Source of the DNA: Aphanothece hegewaldii CCALA 016
GTDB lineage: Bacteria; Cyanobacteriota; Cyanobacteriia; Cyanobacteriales; Microcystaceae
Reading direction: 5' to 3'
DNA length: 45,842 nucleotides
NCBI RefSeq assembly: GCF_003007785.1
Contig: NZ_PXOH01000033.1
Coordinates: 1-45,842 of the forward strand
The stretch's first letter is position 1. The number at the start of each line of letters is the position of its first letter. The notes beneath the pieces are model-generated. The model was not told the DNA's origin. It ran no database searches and saw nothing but the letters and a program-made list of their open reading frames with translations. Of the stretch, positions 1 through 8,690 are shown in pieces. Made by a program: the position numbers and the translations under genes.

Positions 1-69
1 ATTTTTACCTACTAGCAACAACTAGAGCCACTAAAAGCTTACCACAAATATACAATTAATTATGCATTG
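1..69. other. Window edge downstream of cas12k
   Basis: In an ordinary V-K CAST the tracrRNA and CRISPR array follow cas12k here, reading leftward. These 69 AT-rich bases show no repeat, no tracrRNA-like stem and no coding continuation of Cas12k in any frame that I could recognise. The rest of the element, including its right end, lies outside the window. Confidence 0.5.
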
Positions 70-1956
70 TTACTTATTCTCAATTAATCTGCCGTAACTC
101 CATTGATGAATATTCATTCGGTATTGTTTGGCATATTTTTCCTGTCCTTCTATATAACCTGGAATTTTTTGCTCGGCTTTGGCTTGAATTTCAGCTTGAA
201 TAAGCTCTCGCATATCTTTAAGCTTAGGAACAACAATGCTTCCTGCTTGATAGGTTTGAGCAAGAGTAATGATGGCTTTGGCTAATAAGCGATCAATATA
301 TTGACCTAATTCTGATTCACCAAAACGATTATCAGCAGAGCTTTTTTGGGCTTTGTGCCGTTGGTGAGAACTCTGCTGTTTCTGTTTTCGTTGACGGTTT
401 AAGAGTGGATAATCTTGACCAAGAAGTTGTTTGACACTACGATAAACGATCGCTTGTCCAGTTGTACCATTGATAACGGCAACAGTTGCAGGATGTTCTA
501 ATCCCATTGCCACACCGACGAGAATATAAGATTTCCCCTCATATAATGGTTTGTGGGGACGAGAATACGATAGATTAATTTTCTCTAATGAAGATTCAGT
601 TCGTTTGATTGCAGTTTGAAAATCTTTTTGTGCTTTGGGTAAATTTCCTTTTTCTAGAAATGTGATAGTCCAATAAGAAATAATAATTAACCAAAGAGTA
701 GAATATGTTCTTAGCAACTGAGAACGGAAAAAGATGTCAAAAGTAAGCTGAGGTTTCATCCTCAGTCGATTTTTAACTAACTCTGCTACCTTTTCTTGTT
801 GAATTTGTGCTGTGCCTTCTTCTGTCCAAAATTGAGTGTCAAGGGTGCAGTGTAAAGCTAAACGATTAACATTCCAAGGTTCTCCTTTCCCTTGTCCTTC
901 CTGCTGCCAGAGCAAACGTCCAGAACGTAAAGTAAATAAGGCACTAGAATGTTCTTTGCTGTTTCGTTTGATTTCTTGGTCTTCATAAAAGCGTTGAAAC
1001 CATTTAAGTTGGCGTTGGTCACAGTAAACTTCAAAGATATGTTTGCCTAACCCATTAAATTGAACACAGAAACGACCTTTTTTATTTTTACTCCATTTAA
1101 GGTCTTCGTTTGATTCATAGGCGACTGGATAGGGAAGTGATTTTGACTGGGTTAAAAGTTGATCCTGCCACGATTTGGCTTCTGCTGCATCTTGAGGCAT
1201 GGTAATAGAAGCGATCGCTAATGTTTCTAACCAGGCATTACCCGTTAAATCTCTTCCTGTAGGAATTGAACCATCCATTTGTTCAATTAAGCGTTCAATT
1301 TTAATTTCAACTTTACGGCAACGTTGATCAAATTTTTGGGGATTTTCAGGTTTTTGAGGAATTCTACAACCGTTTTTAAGAAGATAGCGGATCGCGCAAT
1401 GAGTTAGATTATCAGTTGTTTCATCATACAACTTGTGGAGTTGATTAAATAATCCACTATCAGTATTTTCTGATTTCTTAGTTTTTTTATTGTTCTTATT
1501 TGATAATTGATGTTGAGTAACTGGTGTAAGACAAGATAAGATTTCAGTCGCTCTTAGCTGAATAGTTTCAAGAGATGATTGGCTTATTTGTACTAATTCC
1601 TCATCACTTTTTAGTATGGCTAACCAGCGATTTTGTTTTTCTAGTTTACGCTGTAGCCGTTTTTGCAGTTTAAGCCAAGATTTGAAGATGTAATCAACTA
1701 AGGCGATCGCAGATGTATAAAAGCGTCCAGGTTGATCTATAAAAAGGGGATCTTTTCTAAGAGGTTCACAAAGTTTGTTGATGATTCCTGCTTTTAGCTT
1801 ACCTTCTCGTCGCCATGTCTCAAAATCAGGATGTCGCGCCACTTGAGTTAGCAGTTCACTGACTAAAGGCGTGTTTTTTTGTGCCATTAACTCCCATAGG
1901 GTTTTGCGGGTGCTTTCCGTAGCAACAAGAAGACATTGAATCGTGATCTGACTCAT
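70..1956 (-). CDS. Cas12k (C2c5), type V-K CAST effector, probably damaged
   Basis: Cas12k is the RNA-guided, nuclease-dead target-recognition subunit of V-K CRISPR-associated transposons. It binds tracrRNA/crRNA and recruits TniQ, TnsC and TnsB. The N-terminus (MSQITIQ...) and the blocks GNAWLETLAIAS (239-250) and WSYGRLI (619-625) are typical. The RuvC-I block is VGVAMGLEHPATVAV (480-494), where the catalytic Asp of active Cas12 is absent. RuvC-II is SIVVPKLKDM (573-582), with Pro at the catalytic Glu position. Two anomalies stand out against S. hofmannii Cas12k as I remember it: a 36-residue hydrophobic insert at 397-432, and an end directly after YGRLI, so that about 45 C-terminal residues are missing. 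It is divergent from cvkR and shares its operator region. Family assignment is very sure; function as a working effector is doubtful. Confidence 0.93.
   Translation of the reverse strand: MSQITIQCLLVATESTRKTLWELMAQKNTPLVSELLTQVARHPDFETWRREGKLKAGIINKLCEPLRKDPLFIDQPGRFYTSAIALVDYIFKSWLKLQKRLQRKLEKQNRWLAILKSDEELVQISQSSLETIQLRATEILSCLTPVTQHQLSNKNNKKTKKSENTDSGLFNQLHKLYDETTDNLTHCAIRYLLKNGCRIPQKPENPQKFDQRCRKVEIKIERLIEQMDGSIPTGRDLTGNAWLETLAIASITMPQDAAEAKSWQDQLLTQSKSLPYPVAYESNEDLKWSKNKKGRFCVQFNGLGKHIFEVYCDQRQLKWFQRFYEDQEIKRNSKEHSSALFTLRSGRLLWQQEGQGKGEPWNVNRLALHCTLDTQFWTEEGTAQIQQEKVAELVKNRLRMKPQLTFDIFFRSQLLRTYSTLWLIIISYWTITFLEKGNLPKAQKDFQTAIKRTESSLEKINLSYSRPHKPLYEGKSYILVGVAMGLEHPATVAVINGTTGQAIVYRSVKQLLGQDYPLLNRQRKQKQQSSHQRHKAQKSSADNRFGESELGQYIDRLLAKAIITLAQTYQAGSIVVPKLKDMRELIQAEIQAKAEQKIPGYIEGQEKYAKQYRMNIHQWSYGRLIENK
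661..768. other. 108-nt in-frame insertion inside cas12k
   Basis: This stretch encodes Cas12k residues 397-432 (RLRMKPQLTF... to ...IISYWTIT). Removing it joins AELVKN to FLEKGNLPKAQ and restores the spacing I recall for the S. hofmannii protein (32 residues from the QEK to the end of the STL/SSL block). It contains an 18-nt hairpin at 748-765 (CTGAGG, six-base loop, CCTCAG) next to one edge and is unusually hydrophobic for a cytosolic protein. It may be a small mobile or MITE-like insertion. No second copy was recognised in the window. Confidence 0.5.
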
Positions 1957-1995
1957 AAAAAATTGCTTGAGACATAAACCAGTAATAAATATATT

Positions 1996-2010
1996 AACAC
2001 ATTATGTGTT
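1996..2010. promoter_or_regulatory. CvkR operator between cas12k and cvkR
   Basis: AACACATTATGTGTT fits the reported CvkR consensus AnnACATnATGTnnT at every fixed position and is a near-perfect palindrome. It lies 40 bp upstream of the cas12k start and 50 bp upstream of the cvkR start, so one bound dimer could repress cas12k and perhaps cvkR. Confidence 0.85.
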
Positions 2011-2044
2011 TAGAATATTAAATTCTGTTCTAAAAAGTCTTTTG

Positions 2045-2062
2045 TATAATCAAAAGTATATG
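2045..2062 (+). promoter_or_regulatory. cvkR -10 box and leaderless start
   Basis: TATAAT at 2045-2050 is followed after 9 bases by the ATG at 2060. Transcription would start at or within a few bases of the start codon, so the mRNA is probably leaderless. This agrees with the reported leaderless cvkR mRNA in Anabaena. There is no ribosome-binding site before the ATG. Confidence 0.65.
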
Positions 2063-2530
2063 GAAGATACTTTTTTTACCAGTACAGAAGCATCACAGAT
2101 AACAGGATGCTCTCGTCGGCAGTTACAATACTGGCGAGAGAAAGGAGTTATTGTACCAACGGTTAATGCCAGTGGGAAGGGGCGTAATGTCTATTATTCA
2201 ATGTCCAATTTGTTAGAGTTGCTAGTGATGGAGTATTTGCTATCGGTCGGGTTGAGTTTCGAGACGGCGCAGGAATCACTAGAAATGTTGAAACAGAAGC
2301 AACCTGAGTTATTTAATCCGAATGCCTCATTAGAAAATTTGAAGCGTTTAATGATTTTCCTGAGTCCAAAAAGCTTAGAATTAAAGGATTTTGACTCAAA
2401 AGAGGCTTTTAAAAGAATTAATACTGATGCTCTACCCCTAGTACCATTTTCGGGAGAGATAGTACATCAGCATTTACAGAAAAATTTGGAAAGGTTTAAG
2501 AAAAAAGAATTTTCTGGGTATTTTAGATAA
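2060..2530 (+). CDS. CvkR, MerR-family repressor of the V-K CAST
   Basis: This is a 156-aa MerR-type DNA-binding protein. The N-terminal winged helix-turn-helix reads EDTFFTSTEASQITGCSRRQLQYWREKGVIVP, with the MerR-typical QLxYWxxxG element. A dimerisation/effector part of about 85 residues follows, without metal-binding cysteines. CvkR proteins repress cas12k and tnsB of the same transposon, and both of those promoters here carry a consensus operator. The open frame extends upstream to 1967, but that extension crosses the operator and the -10 box and shows no MerR similarity, so I choose the ATG at 2060. The head-to-head position with cas12k is the normal arrangement. Confidence 0.9.
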   Translation: MEDTFFTSTEASQITGCSRRQLQYWREKGVIVPTVNASGKGRNVYYSMSNLLELLVMEYLLSVGLSFETAQESLEMLKQKQPELFNPNASLENLKRLMIFLSPKSLELKDFDSKEAFKRINTDALPLVPFSGEIVHQHLQKNLERFKKKEFSGYFR

Positions 2531-2613
2531 GTAACAGAAGTAATTAAAATTCTAAATTTTGATTAAGATAATTTACTTATCAGTTGTCAACAAAATACTA
2601 AAAACCTAAAACC

Positions 2614-5600
2614 ATGTCAATTCAAAATTCGGACAATCAAGAAAAAACAGTGACAATGCTATCAGTTAGAGCTACCGATATTGCTGAATATATTCGTTAC
2701 CAATCATGTGATCGCCGTTTCAAGTTAAAGTATAAAGATTATGAACTTGCAAAAAAAGATATTCCATTTTCTCAGTTAATTTTTTCAACTTCCTTAGATC
2801 CAGTATTAGAAGCTGAAGGTCGAAAGAGAGAAAATGAATGGGAAGCTTCACTTCAAAAAGAAGGATTGGTAGATTTAACCCAAATTAATCAGAAGTCCGA
2901 GAAAGAGAAATCAACTGATTGCCATAATTTTCTTCACAAGCTACAAAATTTGTCAGTAGGACAAAAAGCTTATGGACGAGAAATTGGTATCAATGGGAAA
3001 CTAGGAGAATTTGAGATTAGTGGGCAAATTGATTTTGTAATTGTTTTTTGGGAAAGTGGACAACCTAAACTGCGATTAGTTGAGTGTAAAGCATCTCGGA
3101 AAGATAGAACTTATCATCAAGTTCAGGTTACTTTATATCGAATGCTAGTACATAAATTAATACTAAACAACCCAATTACAATTAATGCTATAGACCTGAA
3201 ACCTGAAAATATCGAATGTGTTGTAGTACGCATTGATGAAAATACTAATAAAAGTCAAGATATTATTAAATCTGAAGCCTTAAACCTAGATACGATAGAA
3301 GCTGATATTAATCGTCTAACAGCTTCTGATGGTGTACTCAAGCATATTATTGAAACTGATTTAACTAATTTAAATTATCAATTAGACCAAAAATGTAGTG
3401 ACTGTACATTGAGTGTTCATTGTTTAGCTGAAAGTGCAAGGCAAAGGCGTTTAGAATTACTAGGAATAGATTCATCAATTGTTAAAGCATTAAATAAAGT
3501 AGGTATTAAAAATCTTGATGATTTAGCTGAGATTGATTTAATAGGAAATGAAGCCTGTAAACTTCAACAAGATATAAGTTTTACAGAGAATTTAGAACTG
3601 CTTCAATTAAAAGCCAAAACTCGTAGCCGTACTCTTCCTGATGGAGGTTTAGATCCAGAGACTTATGAAGTGACAGCACTTCCGAGATATTCAGGTGAGA
3701 GTCAACTTCCAGAACATACAATTAATGGAGAACGCCTTATTCGTGTCTATCTTTCTATTGAGTATGATTACGTTGAAAATAGAATTGGTGCGTTAGCTGC
3801 TCATGTGACAAAAAGTGAAGGGAAATTAGACCCTAAATTTGAGCAAAATGCAGATGGTAATTGGCAACCAGATCCTAATCTTAAAGAATATTTAGAAAAA
3901 GTTGATGAAAATGATCGGCGAATTTATCAAGAAAAAGAACTTGAAGGAGAAGATGTAATTAAGTTTAAAACATCAGCATGGACAGTAGATTATAAAGAAG
4001 ACAATGGTTCCGAAAAAGAGCTAATACAAGGATTTTTATTGGAATTAGTGGATGCGATCGCCTCTGTGGCGGAAACTGAACAAGCACCCATTCATTTTTA
4101 TGTTTGGTCGCGTCAAGAAATGACTCAATTAATTGAAGGTTGTTCTCGTGTTAGTTCGCAATTACTGAGTCATTTAAGAGAGTTATTAGGGTGTCGGGAA
4201 AGTCTAGAACAACTTATTTACTCTTGTATTTCTGATGAAGTAGATCGCCGCTATGCTTTAGGATGGACTGGAAGAGACTTAGCTGTTGTAACTTCTCTCA
4301 AGTGGTTTGGGAGGCGTTATCATTGGCAACGAAAAATTGGAGGAAGAGTTGTTAGTTTAGATCAAGTCTTTTCTCAAGATGTTTTCGATTTTAAAAACCA
4401 TTTAGAAATAGATGAGAATAATCAATGGCGGACACCACAATCTCAAAATATCCGTAAGCATCAGTTTGAAGTTAGACTAAGATACTTTAATTCTCTAAGT
4501 GCAGCTTATTGGCGAGCTTATTGGCGACAACTTCCAGACCCTAATAATTCCAACCTTAAACCTAACATAAAAAATTATATTGAACGCTACAATCAAGCAC
4601 AAAAACCAAATTATTTAAAAGAGTATTTTCGCGCTCGTACTCATGCTATTAGATGGATTGAGGAAGGAATTAGGTTTAAGAATTCAGAAATAACTAAAGA
4701 ACTTTTGACCATTGAAAATTTACCAGATTTTAATTTAGGTGTAGATGATGCAGCCCAAGCAGGTATTGATTTTTTACGTTTAGAGCAGCACGTTAAGGTA
4801 ACAGATTGGATTGCTAATCATTTAATACCGCCTATCTATCGTGTTTCTTTGGGGCGAACAATACCTGTGAAGAACGTGAGATCGCAGGGTAATAATAGAC
4901 TAACGGCAGAGATTAATCTTGATAGATATAATATTACTCCTGAATTTTTACAATCTAACTGCACTATTAATGTAGGTTCTTTCGTTAAGCTTAGTCATAG
5001 TTCTGAAAATCCACATAATGGTCAAACAATTAATCAACTTTTTGGTAGTGGAAGTACCTGTGTTATAGATGCAATTAATTGGGATAATGGAGATATTCAA
5101 CTTGCAGTTAGACAGACAAATAGTCCAGATCGCTATCAACTTCGTGGTCGTTTTTTCCAAAACGGCGCAGATGTATATGACTATGCCACTCTTGATGAAA
5201 GTCCCTCGGATTTTGTCGCTGGAAAAGTTGATCAGAGATTGCAAAACGCTCAAAATAATCACATTTGTCAATGGTTAAATCCGCAAAACCCTCAAATCCC
5301 TCTACAAGTTCCTATTTCAGATAGTGATTTAAAACAATACCGCAATCTACTCCAGACTTTACCGCTACCAAACAGTAAAACGCTAGACGATAAGCAGATT
5401 GCAGCAGTAATAGACGGACTAAAAACAAGAATTCAACTTTTACAGGGGCCACCAGGAACTGGAAAAACAGAAACAACGGCGATTGCTACTTTTATAAGAA
5501 TATTAGCACGTCGTACTTCTGGGGATATTATTTTGATTACGGCTCATACTCATATGGCTGTAGATAATTTACTCCTACGTTTAGAAGGCCTTTTACCAAT

Positions 5601-6789
5601 TTTGAAACAACAAGCTACTACTTTAAATTTAAACTTACCATCAATTCAACTTAGTCGAGTTGATTGTAGAAATAATGAAGCTTTTAGTAATACAAATATA
5701 GCCCTCTTCTCTTCTAAGTATTGTGTTACTCAAGTTAATCAAATGCGCTCAAATAGAGTTTTAGTTATCGGAGGAACTACTAATGCAATTTTAAAAATGG
5801 TTAATGAGTTGAATACAAAACAAAGATTTTTAAGCGATTATCCTCAAGGATTCCAAACAAATACTTTAATTGTTGATGAAGCAAGTATGATGGTATTTCC
5901 TCACTTTCTAGCTCTGGCTACATTAGTGGCAGATGACGGTGAGATTATGTTAGCAGGAGATCATCGCCAACTGGCTCCCATTATTACTCATGATTGGGAT
6001 AACGAAGATCGTCCCCCAGTTTTGCTTTATCAACCTTATGTTAGTGCTTATCAAGCTATTCAAAATCTTAAAGAAAACACAGATATTGAAGTATCCGATC
6101 AATCAATATTACGTTCCGCTTTAAGTTTTACTTTTCGTTTACCACCCGTTATTCGTGAATTGATTGCCCGTCTTTATCGTAAAGATAACATTGAATTACA
6201 AGGTAAAGAAAGAGATGAAATTATAGAACAAGATGAAATTATAGGAACTTGGGAGAAAATTCTGCAAGGAAATGGAGGTCTTTACCTCATACTCCATTCT
6301 GAACACGAATCAAAATGTAGTAATAAACTTGAAGTAGAAATAATCAAAAAGATTCTTGATGCAGGAGGAAAACATCTTGATCGCTCTACTGCCATTCTTA
6401 CACCTCATCGCGCTCAAAGATCACTACTAAAAACAGAATTAGCAGCTTATTATGGAAATGTGGTAGATGTAATTGATACAGTTGAAAAAGTACAAGGTGG
6501 AGAAAAAGATAATGTTATTGTTTCTGCAACGGCAAGTAGTCCATCAGCAATTAGTAAAAATGCGGAGTTTATTCTTAGTCTAAATCGCTCAAATGTTGCA
6601 TTTTCAAGAGTTAAAAAACGTTTAATAGTGGTCTGTTCTAAAGCTTTAATAGATTTTATTCCTACAGAACTTGAAACTTATGAAGAAGCAATACTTTGGA
6701 AAGCTTTACGTTCTAATTGCACAAAGATTCTCTTTGTCGATACTTTTGGCGAACATAATGTACAGGTTTTCACACCAGATATTACATAA
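2614..6789 (+). CDS. RecB/Cas4-like Fe-S nuclease fused to SF1 (DNA2/UPF1-like) helicase, CAST cargo
   Basis: This is a 1391-aa fusion. The N-terminal 280 residues are a PD-(D/E)XK nuclease of the RecB/Cas4 type: Asp140 (GQIDFVIVF), Glu157-x-Lys159 (LVECKAS) and a following Q/Y-rich helix. Four cysteines, Cys32 and Cys261-x2-Cys264-x5-Cys270, have the spacing of the Cas4/AddB iron-sulfur cluster. A long middle region (about 300-900) resembles the TM0106-type RecB-like/RNase H-like architecture only loosely. The C-terminal SF1 helicase has Walker A GPPGTGKT (945-952), DEAS box (1088-1091), VQGGEKD (from about 1293) and an arginine-finger block NRSNVAFSRVKK. It probably unwinds and cuts nucleic acid. 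It is followed 41 bp later by the AlbA_2/HATPase gene on the same strand, and the two look like one cargo operon, most likely antiviral. One HIP1 site lies inside. No exact named defence system was recognised. Confidence 0.8.
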   Translation: MSIQNSDNQEKTVTMLSVRATDIAEYIRYQSCDRRFKLKYKDYELAKKDIPFSQLIFSTSLDPVLEAEGRKRENEWEASLQKEGLVDLTQINQKSEKEKSTDCHNFLHKLQNLSVGQKAYGREIGINGKLGEFEISGQIDFVIVFWESGQPKLRLVECKASRKDRTYHQVQVTLYRMLVHKLILNNPITINAIDLKPENIECVVVRIDENTNKSQDIIKSEALNLDTIEADINRLTASDGVLKHIIETDLTNLNYQLDQKCSDCTLSVHCLAESARQRRLELLGIDSSIVKALNKVGIKNLDDLAEIDLIGNEACKLQQDISFTENLELLQLKAKTRSRTLPDGGLDPETYEVTALPRYSGESQLPEHTINGERLIRVYLSIEYDYVENRIGALAAHVTKSEGKLDPKFEQNADGNWQPDPNLKEYLEKVDENDRRIYQEKELEGEDVIKFKTSAWTVDYKEDNGSEKELIQGFLLELVDAIASVAETEQAPIHFYVWSRQEMTQLIEGCSRVSSQLLSHLRELLGCRESLEQLIYSCISDEVDRRYALGWTGRDLAVVTSLKWFGRRYHWQRKIGGRVVSLDQVFSQDVFDFKNHLEIDENNQWRTPQSQNIRKHQFEVRLRYFNSLSAAYWRAYWRQLPDPNNSNLKPNIKNYIERYNQAQKPNYLKEYFRARTHAIRWIEEGIRFKNSEITKELLTIENLPDFNLGVDDAAQAGIDFLRLEQHVKVTDWIANHLIPPIYRVSLGRTIPVKNVRSQGNNRLTAEINLDRYNITPEFLQSNCTINVGSFVKLSHSSENPHNGQTINQLFGSGSTCVIDAINWDNGDIQLAVRQTNSPDRYQLRGRFFQNGADVYDYATLDESPSDFVAGKVDQRLQNAQNNHICQWLNPQNPQIPLQVPISDSDLKQYRNLLQTLPLPNSKTLDDKQIAAVIDGLKTRIQLLQGPPGTGKTETTAIATFIRILARRTSGDIILITAHTHMAVDNLLLRLEGLLPILKQQATTLNLNLPSIQLSRVDCRNNEAFSNTNIALFSSKYCVTQVNQMRSNRVLVIGGTTNAILKMVNELNTKQRFLSDYPQGFQTNTLIVDEASMMVFPHFLALATLVADDGEIMLAGDHRQLAPIITHDWDNEDRPPVLLYQPYVSAYQAIQNLKENTDIEVSDQSILRSALSFTFRLPPVIRELIARLYRKDNIELQGKERDEIIEQDEIIGTWEKILQGNGGLYLILHSEHESKCSNKLEVEIIKKILDAGGKHLDRSTAILTPHRAQRSLLKTELAAYYGNVVDVIDTVEKVQGGEKDNVIVSATASSPSAISKNAEFILSLNRSNVAFSRVKKRLIVVCSKALIDFIPTELETYEEAILWKALRSNCTKILFVDTFGEHNVQVFTPDIT

Positions 6790-6830
6790 TTTATTGGTAA
6801 ATTTAATTCTTTATAATCATTGAAAAGTAA

Positions 6831-8690
6831 ATGGAAATTGACGCTCTACTGCAACAAATTGATATTGGAGAAGATCAAGATTACGAGTTTAAATTAGCAA
6901 ATGGAGGATTACCTAAAGATATTTGGGAAACCATTTCAGCCTTTGCTAATACCGATGGCGGTTACATTATTTTGGGTATCAGTGAAAAGCATGACAGATT
7001 TAGTATTTTAGGGATTCGCAAACCGCAAACATTACAAAAAGAGTTTTGGGATAATCACAACAATCCCCAAAAACTTAGTATGCCTATTTGCTCCAATTCA
7101 GATGTAGAAGTAAAAACTGTTCATCAACATCAGCTTCTCGTTATTCATGTTCCCAGATCAACACGCACTCAACGCCCTGTTTATATTAATAATAACCCCA
7201 TGACTGGCACGTATAAACGGAACTATGAAGGAGATTATCGCTGTTCAAAAGATGAAGTGCAGCAAATGTTCCGCGATGCCAATGATGAGCCTCAAGACTT
7301 TCAAATATTAGATAAGTTCGACCTCAACGATCTTGATTCAGAAACTCTCAAAACTTTTCGTCAACGCTTCAGCAATCGAGAACCCGATCATCCTTGGTTA
7401 GCATTAGATGATCGAAAATTACTTTACCAGCTAGGAGGATGGCGTTGCGACCGCCATTCAGGACATGAGGGATTAACCGTTGCAGGATTGCTTATGTTTG
7501 GACGGGAACGCAGTATATTAGATGCCTTTCCTCATTACCAACTCGATTATCAAGAACGTCTGTCTAACAATCCAGAGGAACGCTGGACATATCGCGTAAC
7601 TCTTGATGGTAAATGGGAAGCCAATTTATTTAACTTTTATTATAGAGTTTATGTCCGTTTGGTAAATGATCTTGATGTTCCTTTTCAATTAGATAGAGAT
7701 GCAGTACGCAAAGGAGAAACCCACGTTCATGAAGCCTTAAGAGAAGCCTTGGTTAATACCTTAATTCATGCCGCTTACCAATCAACACGACCTATACAAA
7801 TTGTAAAACTACTAGACGGTTATATCTTTTCTAACCCTGGCCGCCTTAGAATTCCCTTACACCGTCTTTATGAAGGGGGTTTAAGTGATGCTCGGAACCC
7901 AAACTTACAAAAAATGTTTCAAATGCTCGGACTAGGTGAGAAAGCAGGTTCTGGCTTTGGGAAAATCCTTCGTGCTTGGAAAGAGCAACAATGGCTGATT
8001 CCGCTAGTCTCAGAAAAACTCGATATAGAAGTTACCTCTGTTATTCTACCTATGACAAGCTTTATTCCTGAAGATGTTGAAGCAGAGTTAAAAGGGATCG
8101 TGGGTAATGCTTATTGTCAGTTAAGCGAACTTGACAGAATTATTTTGGTATTAGCGCATCAGTTTGAAGAAATCAGCAATCTTGATATTCAACGCTACAG
8201 GCGAGAACATCCGAGAGATATTAGCGAACGTCTCAGGAATTTAGTTAAAAATGGATGGCTAAACCAATCAGGTCGGTGTCGAGGAACACGCTACACTCTA
8301 TCTAGTCATAATCATTCAGAGCAACTTTCTTTGTTACCGAACTCCGAACATTACGAACTTAGCTCCGAACATTACGAACTTAGCTCCGAACATTACGAAC
8401 TTAGCTCCGAACATTACGGAAATTTACTTAAAGTTGCTGCTCCCATACGAGAAAAAGGTCGCATAAATAAAGATTTAGTCAAACAAGTAATTCTCGAACT
8501 CTGCTCCGAACATTACCTAACACTCCGAACATTAGCAGAACTGCTTGGAAGAAAATCAAACAGCATTCGCAATCACTATGTAAATCCTATGATAGATGAG
8601 GGATTACTAGAACTAAAATATCCTGAGCAAATTAACCATCCTCAGCAAGCTTATAAAGCTGTACCTAAATTAGATCAAGCTATTAACTAG
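6831..8690 (+). CDS. AlbA_2 (Schlafen-like) plus HATPase_c_4 protein, CAST cargo
   Basis: This 619-aa protein has an N-terminal AlbA_2/Schlafen-type domain (DYEFKLANGGLPKDIWETISAFANTDGG..ILGISE, residues 18-52). It is followed by a GHKL-type ATPase-like region (HEALREALVNTLIHAAYQ, and GLGEKAGSGFGKILRAWKE) and a C-terminal winged-helix pair. Such COG2865-like proteins are often called transcriptional regulators or divergent AAA_4 proteins and are frequent in defence islands. Near residues 504-530 the seven-residue unit SEHYELS is repeated in tandem, encoded by exact 21-bp DNA repeats. The gene follows the nuclease-helicase by 41 bp. Its stop overlaps the stop of convergent tniQ by 8 bp, so the cargo is packed tightly against the transposition module. 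Its function is inferred to be joint with the upstream gene. Confidence 0.82.
   Translation: MEIDALLQQIDIGEDQDYEFKLANGGLPKDIWETISAFANTDGGYIILGISEKHDRFSILGIRKPQTLQKEFWDNHNNPQKLSMPICSNSDVEVKTVHQHQLLVIHVPRSTRTQRPVYINNNPMTGTYKRNYEGDYRCSKDEVQQMFRDANDEPQDFQILDKFDLNDLDSETLKTFRQRFSNREPDHPWLALDDRKLLYQLGGWRCDRHSGHEGLTVAGLLMFGRERSILDAFPHYQLDYQERLSNNPEERWTYRVTLDGKWEANLFNFYYRVYVRLVNDLDVPFQLDRDAVRKGETHVHEALREALVNTLIHAAYQSTRPIQIVKLLDGYIFSNPGRLRIPLHRLYEGGLSDARNPNLQKMFQMLGLGEKAGSGFGKILRAWKEQQWLIPLVSEKLDIEVTSVILPMTSFIPEDVEAELKGIVGNAYCQLSELDRIILVLAHQFEEISNLDIQRYRREHPRDISERLRNLVKNGWLNQSGRCRGTRYTLSSHNHSEQLSLLPNSEHYELSSEHYELSSEHYELSSEHYGNLLKVAAPIREKGRINKDLVKQVILELCSEHYLTLRTLAELLGRKSNSIRNHYVNPMIDEGLLELKYPEQINHPQQAYKAVPKLDQAIN
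8342..8420 (+). repeat. 21-bp tandem repeat inside the AlbA_2/HATPase gene
   Basis: Three exact copies of a 21-bp unit beginning CTCCGAACATTACG (8342, 8363, 8384) are followed by a 16-nt partial copy at 8405. The core TCCGAACATTA returns at 8505 in the same frame (SEHY) and at 8524 in another frame (LRTL). Two reading frames for one core suggest that the DNA motif, not only the peptide, was amplified. Confidence 0.95.

Noticed and set aside
1967..2059. 31-codon N-terminal extension of CvkR
   Set aside because: It runs across the operator and the -10 box and bears no resemblance to MerR proteins.
8342..8420. Possible CRISPR array
   Set aside because: The 21-bp repeats are directly adjoining with no spacers and lie in frame within a coding gene.
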